From assembly GCF_011801145.1 (NCBI RefSeq), contig NZ_CP046172.1:6944001-7008000 (forward strand): a stretch of 64,000 nt of DNA, written 5' to 3'. The position numbers and the translations under genes were made by a program. The notes beneath the pieces are model-generated. The model did not search any database. It had not been told where the DNA came from and saw nothing but the letters and a program-made list of their open reading frames with translations. The DNA comes from Nocardia arthritidis. Its GTDB lineage: Bacteria; Actinomycetota; Actinomycetes; Mycobacteriales; Mycobacteriaceae. Shown here one piece after another: positions 17,771 through 26,793 of the stretch (positions are counted from its first letter, which is position 1; each line of letters starts with the position of its first letter).

Positions 17771-19752
17771 CCGCGAATATCCGCGACCGGGTTCGGGATT
17801 CGCAGATAGATCGACTGGTTGTGGACCGGGCCGTCGAGTTCGTCGCGGCCGTCGACACTGGTCAGAAAGTTGGCTTTGCACGGCAGTTCCGGGGCGTCGA
17901 GCCATGACTCGACCACTGCGGGACCGGTTGCCGCAGTGAGGGTTTCGCGCAGCCGCGCCAGTAGGGCGCGCTCGTCGGCCAGCCGCAGCGCGCCGAAGGC
18001 TCCGATCAGGCCGAGCAAATTGTTCACCAGCAAGTAGTAGGTGATCCGCTCGTCGACCAGGGCATCATCGAAAACGATAGGCGCGCAGTCGAATCCGGGC
18101 AGGATTGCCGCGGTCCGGTCGGCGTGCGACGCGGCCACATAATAGCCCTGGCTGTCGCGATACCATCCGCCGACTGGCCAGCCATCGGTGTCGAGTTCGA
18201 CCAGCGTGTTCTGATGGTGGGCCTCCAGCGCCAGCCCGTGCCGGGCATACAGCCACAACAGCGGGGTCGCCACGACATCCAGGTAGCGGCCGAACCATTC
18301 GATACTGGCCTGCGCCACCGTCTTTCCGCCGCGGGCGGCCAACGCGCCGATGATGTCGGCGAGCCGCGCCGCGCCGATGCCCGGCTGTTCGGCGACGAGT
18401 CCGGCAATACAGACCGCGCGGCCGAATCGGCCGGAAGGGTTGTCGCGCACCGCGATCTCGAAACCGCTCTCCCCCGGCACGCCCGGTACGTCGACGGAGA
18501 TCCACGCCGGATCCCGCAGGATGTGGAAATCCGGATGTGCCCGGCGCAGATCCGCGCTCAACCCGGCATCCAAGAGCCGGGCCGCGGTCACGCCGAGGGC
18601 GAGTTCGTCACGCTTGTTATTGCGGCGGGAATTGGTGATGCGCATGCCCAGCGAGAGTTTGAGCATGGCTACGGCCCCGTCCCGATACACCGTGCGCACC
18701 GACGAGGTCGGATACCAGTGCGCCCCTACCGGTCCCAGGTCGCACAGCATGCCGCTGTCGAGCAGGCGCCCGACGGCCGGGGTGCCGAGCAGCTGCCGCG
18801 CCTGCCACGGATGTGCCGGAACCGGAACGAAATTCGCGGGCACCTCCCCTGCCCCGAACAACCGCCGCACCGTCTGCCACACCGGCTCCGAAGTGGCGCT
18901 GTCGCCGATCACGAGATCGGCGTGCGCGGCGAACCAGTGCAGCGCGAACGAGCCGCGCAGTTCGGGTGAGTACGCGGCCAGCTCGGCCTGCGACGCCTCC
19001 GGCCTGCTCTTGGCGACCGGATGGAACGGATGCCCCAGCAGCAGAGCCTGTTCCACGGTGAGGAACTCCGGCTGCCCGGCCGATGCGCCGGGCCGCGCCC
19101 GGCGCTCGGACAGGTGGGCGGCGATCCGCTGCGCCGAATCCAGCACGCGCGCAACCGCCGCCGCACCGGTGTGCGGCGCACCGCCCAGCCGCCGAGTGGC
19201 TTCCCGGATCACCGCCGCCGCGACCAGCGCGACATCGGCGCGCTGCCCGTCGGCGAGCCGGACCACCCCGAACCGATGCCAACCGGTGGCCGACCGGTAC
19301 AGCACCGGAACACACAGCCGCAACCCGGTCGCAGCCAGCTCCAGTTCGAGCCGGCCCGCCGACGGCACGGCGACCCCGAATTCCCGGACGTAGCAACGAA
19401 GTAGCGCCTCGGTCGCCGCGGCATCGGCGGCGCGGACCGGATCGGGATCGTCGAGCGGATCGGCCGCGGTTTCGCGGTCGATGGTCCGGTCACCGACGGC
19501 TCCACCGTGCGCGACGCGCCCCGAGCCATCGGTTCGCTCACCTGTCTGCTCCCCGCTTGCGCGCGGCTCCGGTATCACCGGGCAATGCCCCGCCGGCCCG
19601 ATTGTTCGCTCGACTCCGGCATGACCGAGCGGCTCGGCTGCGCCTTTTGATCGCCCGCTGCGCTCGCTCATACCTCCGCCTCGCAGGCGCTCAGCTCCGG
19701 CATGACCGAGCGGCTCGGCTGTGTCTATTGGTCGCTCGCTGCGCTCGCTCAC
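17767..19752 (-). CDS. NIS siderophore synthetase, IucA/IucC family (first)
   Basis: Protein of 661 residues by coupling from GTG 19752 (GTGA overlap with the decarboxylase stop). Family motifs are GHPFHPVAKSR, VPAHPWQ, MLKLSLGMRITNSRR and EAHHQNTLVEL, typical of citrate-activating members such as RhbC/IucA. The first 55 residues are encoded by a duplicated MSERS-type repeat and are not part of the enzyme fold. Homology begins near ATEALLRCYV, about residue 113. The true start may therefore be downstream, but no better ribosome site is evident. The fold itself is full length. Confidence 0.88.
   Translation of the reverse strand: MSERSERPIDTAEPLGHAGAERLRGGGMSERSGRSKGAAEPLGHAGVERTIGPAGHCPVIPEPRASGEQTGERTDGSGRVAHGGAVGDRTIDRETAADPLDDPDPVRAADAAATEALLRCYVREFGVAVPSAGRLELELAATGLRLCVPVLYRSATGWHRFGVVRLADGQRADVALVAAAVIREATRRLGGAPHTGAAAVARVLDSAQRIAAHLSERRARPGASAGQPEFLTVEQALLLGHPFHPVAKSRPEASQAELAAYSPELRGSFALHWFAAHADLVIGDSATSEPVWQTVRRLFGAGEVPANFVPVPAHPWQARQLLGTPAVGRLLDSGMLCDLGPVGAHWYPTSSVRTVYRDGAVAMLKLSLGMRITNSRRNNKRDELALGVTAARLLDAGLSADLRRAHPDFHILRDPAWISVDVPGVPGESGFEIAVRDNPSGRFGRAVCIAGLVAEQPGIGAARLADIIGALAARGGKTVAQASIEWFGRYLDVVATPLLWLYARHGLALEAHHQNTLVELDTDGWPVGGWYRDSQGYYVAASHADRTAAILPGFDCAPIVFDDALVDERITYYLLVNNLLGLIGAFGALRLADERALLARLRETLTAATGPAVVESWLDAPELPCKANFLTSVDGRDELDGPVHNQSIYLRIPNPVADIRG
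19614..19752 (-). repeat. Two tandem copies of a 58-bp repeat read as protein
   Basis: Two 58-base units, 19614-19671 and 19695-19752, 81 bases apart start to start, nearly identical in their first 27 bases (CTCCGGCATGACCGAGCGG onward) and in the final GCTGCGCTCGCTCA. Read leftward each encodes an MSERSxR...AEPLGHAG peptide. The unit is a candidate dispersed intergenic repeat, here lying across the junction of two siderophore genes and kept in frame. Confidence 0.8.
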
Positions 19753-21281
19753 CGGCCCGCCTCCCGGTCGCCTGCGGCGACGACCGCGGCGATGAGGGTG
19801 TCGACGTCGGCTCGCGTGGTGTGCGGATTGAGCAGCGTGAATTTCAGTCGCACACCGCCGGATTCGGCGCCGAGGTCGGTGCGTCCGATGATCGCCGTTC
19901 CCGTGGCGAGCAGTTCGCGTCGCAGGGCCGCGTTGATCGCGTCGATGGCCGCGGCGTCGGGGTACCGCGGTCCGCGGTATCGGAAGACCACCGTCGAGAG
20001 CACCGGCGAAGCGGTCAGCTCGAGCCGGTCGTGTGCGTCGATGCGGTCGGCGGCGTAGCGGGCCAGCTCGTGGCAGGCATCGACGAGCTCCCCGATTCCG
20101 TTGCGGCCCAGCGCCGAGAGCGTGACAGCCACCTTGAGCATGTCGGGGCGGCGGGAGGTACGCAGCGAGCGATGCAGCAGGCTCGTGTATCCGGCGTCCT
20201 CGTCGTCGGCCGGATTGAGGTATGCGACCTGGCGGGCCAGCGGAGCCAGATCGGCGGATCGCCCGGCCAGGAAGAGGCCCGCGGCGATCGGCTGCCAGCC
20301 GAACTTGTGGAAGTCGAGGGCGATCGAATCGGCGCGGGCGATGCCATCGAGCAGGCCGGCCAGGCGCGTGGAGAACAGCGCACCGCCGCCATAGGCGGCA
20401 TCGACGTGCAACCGGGTTCGGTGCTGCCGGGCCAGTTCGGCGAGTTCCGGCAGCGGATCGATCGAGCCGAAATCGGTGGTGCCCGCCGTCGCGGCGATGA
20501 CCAGCGGGACGGTGTCGCCGCGGCCCAGCTCCCGCCGCAACACCGACAGGTCCATCCGCTGCCGGTGATCGACCGGTATCGCGACTACCGCCGACTCACC
20601 GAGACCCAGCAGGGCGACCGACCGCTGCATCGAAAAGTGCGCCGCCGCCGACGTATACACGCGCATGCGTCCGAGCACCACCGCGGGCAGACCGTCGCGC
20701 ACGGTATCAACGCCGAATCGCTCGGCCAGCACCGCCTCCCTGGCCAGCAGCAGGCCCATCAAATTCGATTCCGTTCCGCCGGAGGTGAATACGCCACCGG
20801 CGGTGTTCGGGTCATAGCCGACCAGTCCGGCCAGCTCGGCGACCAGCCGCGATTCCAGCACGGTCGCCGCGGGCGCCTGATCCCACGAATCGAGGGAGGG
20901 ATTCAGCACTGAGGCCACCGCGTCCGCGGCCACCGCGACAGCCAAGGGCGGGCAGTGCAGATGCGCCTGGCAGGCAGGGTCGGTGGGATCCACCGATTCG
21001 GCAGCCATCACCCGCGCGAACCGGGTCAGTGCCGCGATCTCACCGATGCCCTCGGCGGGGACGAGATCATCCACGGCCGTTCGGATTCGCCGTGCCACCG
21101 CGTCCGGGCCGCCTGCGGGCAGCGGTCCCGCGCGCAGGACCGCTGACTCGTCGAGCGCCGTAAGCGCCGCCTCGAGCAGCTGACGCAGCCGGGCCGTATC
21201 CGATACTCCACCGGTCAACCGCACGGCCGACCGCGCGAGACCTGTTCGCCGACCTTCGAGGATCGCCGCCTGGTTATCCAC
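19749..21281 (-). CDS. PLP-dependent L-2,4-diaminobutyrate decarboxylase
   Basis: Protein of 510 residues of the group II decarboxylase family. Visible features are the SGGTESNL motif, the HVDAAYGGG segment and the PLP lysine in DFHKFGWQP. Together with the adjacent diaminobutyrate aminotransferase it would make 1,3-diaminopropane, as RhbA/RhbB and the Acinetobacter Dat/Ddc pair do. Substrate is inferred from that pairing. Its start overlaps the aminotransferase stop by 8 bases and its stop overlaps the NIS gene by 4. Confidence 0.88.
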   Translation of the reverse strand: MDNQAAILEGRRTGLARSAVRLTGGVSDTARLRQLLEAALTALDESAVLRAGPLPAGGPDAVARRIRTAVDDLVPAEGIGEIAALTRFARVMAAESVDPTDPACQAHLHCPPLAVAVAADAVASVLNPSLDSWDQAPAATVLESRLVAELAGLVGYDPNTAGGVFTSGGTESNLMGLLLAREAVLAERFGVDTVRDGLPAVVLGRMRVYTSAAAHFSMQRSVALLGLGESAVVAIPVDHRQRMDLSVLRRELGRGDTVPLVIAATAGTTDFGSIDPLPELAELARQHRTRLHVDAAYGGGALFSTRLAGLLDGIARADSIALDFHKFGWQPIAAGLFLAGRSADLAPLARQVAYLNPADDEDAGYTSLLHRSLRTSRRPDMLKVAVTLSALGRNGIGELVDACHELARYAADRIDAHDRLELTASPVLSTVVFRYRGPRYPDAAAIDAINAALRRELLATGTAIIGRTDLGAESGGVRLKFTLLNPHTTRADVDTLIAAVVAAGDREAGR

Positions 21282-22698
21282 GCCGCACCCCGCGTTCGTC
21301 GGCGATCGGCCGGTAGCGGCGGTCGGCGGCGGCGACGGCCTCGGCTGTCCGCTCGAAGACGGTGTCGAGTTCAGCCTCGCTGACAGTCAGTGGCGGCAGC
21401 AATCGCAGCACCGCGTCGTGGCGGCCGCCGAGCTCCACGATGACGCCGCGCGCCAGGCATTCCGCGCGCACGGCCGCGGCGAGTGCGGAGGCGGCGGGGC
21501 GCGCGCCGCAGGCGTCGGCGGCGCCGTCCGGATCGACGAATTCGAGACCGATCATCAGCCCGCGCCCCCGGACGTCGCCGATGCACGCGAATTCGGTTGC
21601 CAGCGCACGAAACCGGTCCAGCATGCGCGCGCCGAGCACCGCGGCCCGGCGGTCGAGGCCCTCCGCCGCGACGAACCGCAGGGTCGCGGCGCCCGCGGCC
21701 ATCGCGAGGGTGTTGCCGCGGAAGGTGCCGATATGCGCACCCGGCGCCCAGCCGTCGTAGTGCCCCCGATAGGCCAGCACCGCCAGCGGCTGACTGCCGC
21801 CGATCGCCTTCGACAGCACCATCATGTCCGGGACGACGCCGCTGTGCTGGACCGCCCAATACGTGCCGGTTCGGCCGACGCCGGTCTGCACCTCGTCGGC
21901 GATGAGCAGAATGCCGTGGTCGTCGGTGATGCGGCGAATCCGGCGCAACCACTCCGAATCGGCGACGACGACCCCGCCCTCGCCCTGCACCACCTCGAGG
22001 ATCATCGCCGCAGGCGAGACGACGCCGCCCGCCGGATCGCCCAGCAGCCGCTCGATGTATTCGGCTGAGATCCGGGCGGATTCGGCCCCACCGACGCCGA
22101 ACGGGCAGCGGTACGGGTCGGGATAGGGCAGGCGCACGACATCGCTGGCGATCCCGGCCACGCGCTCCTTCGGCGCGACGTTCCCGGTCACGGCGAGGGC
22201 GCCCGCGGTCATCCCGTGGTAACCGCCGGTGAAGGTGAGCACGGTGCGCCTGCCGGTCACCGTCCGGGCCAGCTTGAGCGCGGCCTCGACGGCGTCGGCA
22301 CCGGACGGGCCGCAGAAATGGACCCGGGCGTCGCGGGCGAAATCCCCAGGGAGGACGTCGTAGAGCGCGGTGGTGAAGTCGTCCTTCTCGGCTGTCGCCA
22401 GGTCCAGAATGTGCAGGGGCGCACCGGAATCCAGGATGCGGCGCAGAGCTTGCACGACCACCGGATGGTTGTGCCCGAGCGCGAGCGTACCCGCCCCGGA
22501 CAGACAGTCCAGATAGTGGCGGCCGTCCGCGCCTTCGATGTGAATTCCCTTGGCACGCACGGGGACCACTGGGAACGATCGAGCATAGGTGCGCGCCGAC
22601 GACTCTCTGCGGTCCTGCCGATCGAGAATTTCCGCCATCTCCGGCGATGTGGTAAATGGTTGCACTGTCGAAACAGACAAAATGGACCTTTCCGGCAT
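21274..22698 (-). CDS. L-2,4-diaminobutyrate:2-oxoglutarate aminotransferase
   Basis: Class III aminotransferase of about 474 residues. FCGPSGADAVEAALKLAR, GGYHGMTAGALAVTG, LLIADEVQTGVGRTG and the PLP lysine in VLSKAIGG are all present. It matches the Dat/RhbA/EctB branch, which converts aspartate semialdehyde to diaminobutyrate. It is the first gene of the leftward siderophore operon. ATG 22698 is only 6 bases from the iron box. A TTG at 22680 has GGAAAGG six bases ahead and may be the real start. Confidence 0.9.
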   Translation of the reverse strand: MPERSILSVSTVQPFTTSPEMAEILDRQDRRESSARTYARSFPVVPVRAKGIHIEGADGRHYLDCLSGAGTLALGHNHPVVVQALRRILDSGAPLHILDLATAEKDDFTTALYDVLPGDFARDARVHFCGPSGADAVEAALKLARTVTGRRTVLTFTGGYHGMTAGALAVTGNVAPKERVAGIASDVVRLPYPDPYRCPFGVGGAESARISAEYIERLLGDPAGGVVSPAAMILEVVQGEGGVVVADSEWLRRIRRITDDHGILLIADEVQTGVGRTGTYWAVQHSGVVPDMMVLSKAIGGSQPLAVLAYRGHYDGWAPGAHIGTFRGNTLAMAAGAATLRFVAAEGLDRRAAVLGARMLDRFRALATEFACIGDVRGRGLMIGLEFVDPDGAADACGARPAASALAAAVRAECLARGVIVELGGRHDAVLRLLPPLTVSEAELDTVFERTAEAVAAADRRYRPIADERGVRRG

Positions 22699-22704
22699 TT
22701 CGGA

Positions 22705-22723
22705 TTAGGTTAGCCTAACTTCG
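22705..22723. promoter_or_regulatory. IdeR/DtxR iron box between divergent siderophore operons
   Basis: The sequence TTAGGTTAGCCTAACTTCG matches the actinobacterial IdeR/DmdR consensus TTAGGTTAGSCTAACCTAA at 16 of 19 positions, including the full TTAGGTTAGCCTAAC core. It lies 6 bases from the aminotransferase ATG and 150 bases before the first permease gene. With iron bound, IdeR would repress the leftward operon and probably also the rightward one. Confidence 0.85.
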
Positions 22724-22872
22724 GTGGCGAAGCTAGCGCATGACACGAGCGTTCGCAACAAGGTGAATTCCAGCTTCACCAAGTTGGTTCCAACCGGAAC
22801 TACCGCTATCCTCTCGACCCCGTGACCCCTCAGCAACCGCTGGGATGTCCTGTGCAGGAAGGTCTTTCATCG

Positions 22873-23877
22873 ATGTCGCGCATGCCGTACCGCACCGTGG
22901 CGGTGCTCACCGCACTCGTGGCCTGCCTCGGTGTCGCGGTATTGCTCAGTCTGTTGATCGGGGCACGCGCGATCGATCCCGCAGCGGCGCTCGAGGCGTT
23001 GGTCCGCGGCGACGGCTCGCGGGAGGGTCTCGTGATCCGCGATATCCGACTGCCGCGCACCGCGCTCGGGGTGCTGGCCGGAGCCGGTCTGGCGGTCGCC
23101 GGGGCCCTGCTGCAGGGACTGACTCGCAATCCGCTGGCCGAACCCGGTGTGCTGGGCGTGAGTTCGGGGGCGGCGTTCGCGGTGGTGCTCGCGATCTACG
23201 TCGCGGGAGTCGGCACGCCGCTCGGCACCGCCGGAAGCGCACTGCTCGGCGCCGGGGTCGCGTCGGCTGTGGTCTACGCCGGGTACGCGGGCCGCGGCGC
23301 GGTCACGCCGATCCGGCTCGCGCTGATCGGTGCGGCGTTGTCGGTGATGTTGTCGTCGTGGAGCTACACCCTGATGTCGCTCGACAAGCGCACCGCCGAC
23401 GAGGCCCGGTTCTGGCTGACCGGTTCACTGGCCGGGCGGCCGATGACGGTATCGCTGGCCGTGGCGCCGTTCATCGTCGCCGGGCTGGTGCTGGCCATCG
23501 CGCTGGCGCGCCCGCTCAACCTGCTCGCCCTCGGCGACGACGCCGCCACCGCACTCGGAGCACGGCCGGTCCCGGTCCGGGTGATCGGCGGAATCGCGGT
23601 GGCGCTACTGGCCGGTGGCGCGGTCGCCGGAGCGGGCCCCATCGCCTTCGTCGGCCTCGCCGTGCCCCATCTGATGCGGCTGCTCCTCGGCCGCGACCAT
23701 CGAATACTGCTGGCCGGATGTGCGCTGGCCGGGCCGGTATTGCTGCTGGGCGCCGATATCGTCGGGCGGATTCTATTGCGCCCCATGGAGATCGAGGCCG
23801 GTATCGTGACCGCGCTGATGGGGGCGCCGGTACTGATCGGACTGGCGATCCGGGCGCGGGCGGGCCGAACGGCGTGA
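22873..23877 (+). CDS. FecCD-family ferric-siderophore permease (first)
   Basis: Membrane protein of 334 residues of the BtuCD/FecCD permease family with about nine or ten helices. RNPLAEPGVLGVSSGAA and GPIAFVGLAVPHLMRLLLG are the family signatures. ATG 22873 is chosen because AGGAAGG (22856-22862) precedes it at correct spacing. The GTG at 22822 would add 17 residues without a ribosome site. It is the first gene of the rightward uptake operon, and the stop overlaps the next start as GTGA. Confidence 0.92.
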   Translation: MSRMPYRTVAVLTALVACLGVAVLLSLLIGARAIDPAAALEALVRGDGSREGLVIRDIRLPRTALGVLAGAGLAVAGALLQGLTRNPLAEPGVLGVSSGAAFAVVLAIYVAGVGTPLGTAGSALLGAGVASAVVYAGYAGRGAVTPIRLALIGAALSVMLSSWSYTLMSLDKRTADEARFWLTGSLAGRPMTVSLAVAPFIVAGLVLAIALARPLNLLALGDDAATALGARPVPVRVIGGIAVALLAGGAVAGAGPIAFVGLAVPHLMRLLLGRDHRILLAGCALAGPVLLLGADIVGRILLRPMEIEAGIVTALMGAPVLIGLAIRARAGRTA

Positions 23878-24998
23878 CCGCACCACACGACGATCCCGCC
23901 GCCGCACCCCGCACATCGGACGCTCCCCATACATCGGACGCCCCGATAAGCCGGATAACCGCCTTGCGCCGTCGTCCGGTGAGTACTCAGGGCAACGCGG
24001 TACGCCGACCACGCGTCCTGCGTCGCTATGCCGCGGTCGCAGTGTGCATCGCGCTGCCGCTGGTCGCGATCTGGGCGTTGACGCTTGGCGATATCCCGAT
24101 CCCGGTGCCCGACGCCGCCGCCGCGGCGCTCGGGCGGGGTGCGCCCGGCGATGTGCTGGTGGTGCAGCAGTGGCGGGCACCTCGGGTGCTCGCCGCCTTG
24201 GTGGTGGGCGCGGCGCTGGCCCTGTCCGGTGCGCTACTGCAAGCGCTGCTGCGCAATCCGCTCGCCGCACCCGATGTCCTCGGCGTCACCGATGCCGCGG
24301 CGCTGTGCCTGGTGCTCGCCACCGTGGCCGGGCTGCCCGCCGTCGCACTGCCGCCCGCCGCCTTCGCCGGCGCCCTGCTCGCCGCCGGTGCGCTCGTCCT
24401 GCTCACCCACCGGCGCGGGCTGGCCGAGGAGACGACGGTGCTCGTCGGTATCGGATTGCACGCCGTATTCGCCGCCGCCACACTGTTTCTCGTCGTCCGC
24501 TTCCCCGTCGAGGTGGCCCAGCAGACGGTGCGCTGGACGGTGGGCACACTCTACGCCAGCGCTTGGCCGCAGGCCGGGATCGGACTTGCCGTCCTCGCCG
24601 TGCTGACACCGGTCGCGCTGCTGCTGACCCGGCGGCTGGCGGTGCTGCAGTTGGGTGTCGATCTGGCCACCGGGCTGGGGCTTTCGGTGCGTCGCACCCG
24701 GTTGGCGGTGACGGCGGTCGCGGTGGCCCTCGCCGCCGTCGCCGTGGCGATCGGCGGCCCCGTCTCCTTCGTCGCGCTGGCCGTGCCGCAGGCAGCACGT
24801 CGCCTCGCCGGACCGCTCGGGGTGCACACGCTGCTCCTCAGCGCCGGGCTCGGGGCACTGGTCGTACTCGCCGCCGATATCGCGGCCCAGCACGCGTTCG
24901 CGGTCGTGCTGCCGGTCGGCGCGATCACCGCCACCGTCGGCGCACCGATATTTCTCTGGCTGCTCTTGCGGTCACCGCGTCGAAGGGGTGCGAAATGA
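23874..24998 (+). CDS. FecCD-family ferric-siderophore permease (second)
   Basis: Permease of 374 residues, second half of the transmembrane heterodimer. RNPLAAPDVLGVTDAAA and GGPVSFVALAVPQAARRL match the family. The N-terminal 45 residues are a polar, repeat-like extension (TSDAPHTSDAP) before the first helix, longer than usual. GTG 23874 overlaps the previous stop, and the stop overlaps the ATPase start as ATGA. Confidence 0.9.
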   Translation: MTAPHDDPAAAPRTSDAPHTSDAPISRITALRRRPVSTQGNAVRRPRVLRRYAAVAVCIALPLVAIWALTLGDIPIPVPDAAAAALGRGAPGDVLVVQQWRAPRVLAALVVGAALALSGALLQALLRNPLAAPDVLGVTDAAALCLVLATVAGLPAVALPPAAFAGALLAAGALVLLTHRRGLAEETTVLVGIGLHAVFAAATLFLVVRFPVEVAQQTVRWTVGTLYASAWPQAGIGLAVLAVLTPVALLLTRRLAVLQLGVDLATGLGLSVRRTRLAVTAVAVALAAVAVAIGGPVSFVALAVPQAARRLAGPLGVHTLLLSAGLGALVVLAADIAAQHAFAVVLPVGAITATVGAPIFLWLLLRSPRRRGAK

Positions 24999-25816
24999 CA
25001 AATGTCCGAGACGATCCGAACCGCGCACTGCGTACCGATGGACTCACGCTCGCTTACGACGGCCGCGAGGTGGTGCGCGAACTGAACGCCGCGCTGCCCG
25101 ATGGTGGATTCACCGCCATCATCGGCCCCAACGGCTGCGGGAAATCCACACTGCTGCGCGGCCTGGCCCGGCTGCTGATGCCGCGGCGCGGCGCGGCCTA
25201 TCTCGACGGACAACCGATCCATCGATTACCGACCCGGACGGTGGCGCGACGCATCGGACTGCTGCCGCAATCACCGATCGCGCCGGAGGCCATCACCGTC
25301 GAGGATCTGGTATGGCGGGGTCGCTACCCGCATCGCCGGCTGCTGCGTGCCGCCGACACCGCCGACCGTGCGGCGGTCGAGGCGGCGCTCACCAGCACCG
25401 GACTGCTCGAGCTGCGCGGCCGTCCGGTCGACGAGCTGTCCGGCGGCCAGCGCCAGCGAGCCTGGATCGCCCTTGCTCTGGCCCAGCAGACACCGCTGCT
25501 GCTGCTCGACGAGCCAACCACCTACCTGGATCTGCGACACCAACTCGACGTGCTGGACCTGCTCGCACACCTGCATCGAGACGCGGGCCGCACCGTCGTC
25601 GCCGTACTGCACGACCTCGATCAGGCCTGCCGCTACGCCACCCACCTGGTCGTACTCGCCGATGGCCGACTCGTCGCCGCGGGCGAACCGGCGCGGATCA
25701 TGACGGCCGAACTGGTGGAACAGGTATTCGACGTGCCGTGCGAGATCATTCCCGATCCGTTCACCGGCACCCCGATGGTCGTGCCGCGTCCGCGCGGTGC
25801 ACGAGGAAAGGAATAA
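24995..25816 (+). CDS. ABC transporter ATPase for ferric siderophore
   Basis: ATPase of 273 residues of the FecE/FepC group. Walker A GPNGCGKST lies at residues 44-52, with signature LSGGQRQR, Walker B LLLLDEPT and the switch histidine in VLHDLDQA. It powers uptake with the two permeases and the binding protein. ATG 24995 overlaps the permease stop (ATGA), and the stop lies 2 bases before the binding-protein start. Confidence 0.93.
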   Translation: MTNVRDDPNRALRTDGLTLAYDGREVVRELNAALPDGGFTAIIGPNGCGKSTLLRGLARLLMPRRGAAYLDGQPIHRLPTRTVARRIGLLPQSPIAPEAITVEDLVWRGRYPHRRLLRAADTADRAAVEAALTSTGLLELRGRPVDELSGGQRQRAWIALALAQQTPLLLLDEPTTYLDLRHQLDVLDLLAHLHRDAGRTVVAVLHDLDQACRYATHLVVLADGRLVAAGEPARIMTAELVEQVFDVPCEIIPDPFTGTPMVVPRPRGARGKE

Positions 25817-25818
25817 CC

Positions 25819-26793
25819 ATGGCGCGGTTGCGCTTAGGACGCCGCCGATTCGGGTTGGCGCTGGCCGGTGTGCTCACTGCCGGACTTCTCACCGGATGCG
25901 CTGAGGCGCAACAGAATCCGTCAGGACCCTCGGTCACCGTCGAGCATGCGATGGGCCGGACCGTCGTCCCGGCCCATCCGGCACGGGTCGTCGTGCTGGA
26001 CACCCCGGAACTCGACGCCGTGACCGCACTCGGTGTGCGGCCGGTGGGCGCCGCCGTCGTCGATCCGGGCACACTCGATCTGCCCGGATATCTACGGGCG
26101 GAACTGCAGGGCACCGAACGCGTCGGGTCGATGGACGAACCGAGCCTGGAGAAGATCGCGACACTGAAACCGGACTTGATCCTGTCGTCGAAGACCCGGC
26201 ACGAGCAGATCTACCCGCAGCTGGCGCGGATCGCGCCGACGGTATTCGCCGAAACACCCGGCTATTCGTGGAAGGACAATTTCCGGCTGTACGCCAAGGC
26301 GCTCGGCAAGGACAGCGAGGCCGATGCGCTCCTGGCCACTTATCAGCGCAGGGCTACCGGCCTCGGTTCGGCGTTCGCCGCGGCGAACGGCGGTGTGCCG
26401 CCGACGGTTTCGGTCGTCCGGTTCATCGACGGACCTACCCGGCTGTATCAGAAGAAGACCTTCAGCGGAGTCGTGCTCTCCGATCTCGGCGTCCGCCGCC
26501 CACCCGCCGAAGACGTGGACGACTTCTCCCTCGACGTGGGTCCCGAATTGGCCGACAAGGCCGATGCCGACTACGTGTTCACGATGTCCTACGGAGATCC
26601 GGCCAAGTCCCAGCAGCAATCGTTCACCGCGAGCCCGCTCTGGCACACCCTGAATGCCGTCCGCACGCATCGGGTGTTCCCGGTGTCCGACGAGGTGTGG
26701 ATGCTCGGCATCGGTGTGCAGGGCGCGAACCTGGTCCTCGACGACATCGCGCGTGCCGCGGCCGTCGATCCGATGCGAGGACCGATCCGCTGA
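25819..26793 (+). CDS. Siderophore-binding lipoprotein (FecB/FepB type)
   Basis: Protein of 324 residues with a lipoprotein signal peptide. The lipobox LLTGC gives lipidated Cys27, and twin basic residues precede it. The mature part is a class III periplasmic-binding fold (RVVVLDTPELDAVTALG, then KIATLKPDLIL). In Gram-positive actinomycetes it would sit on the outer face of the cell membrane and deliver ferric siderophore to the permease. AGGAAAGGA precedes the ATG. The stop shares one base with the next start (TGATG). Confidence 0.92.
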   Translation: MARLRLGRRRFGLALAGVLTAGLLTGCAEAQQNPSGPSVTVEHAMGRTVVPAHPARVVVLDTPELDAVTALGVRPVGAAVVDPGTLDLPGYLRAELQGTERVGSMDEPSLEKIATLKPDLILSSKTRHEQIYPQLARIAPTVFAETPGYSWKDNFRLYAKALGKDSEADALLATYQRRATGLGSAFAAANGGVPPTVSVVRFIDGPTRLYQKKTFSGVVLSDLGVRRPPAEDVDDFSLDVGPELADKADADYVFTMSYGDPAKSQQQSFTASPLWHTLNAVRTHRVFPVSDEVWMLGIGVQGANLVLDDIARAAAVDPMRGPIR

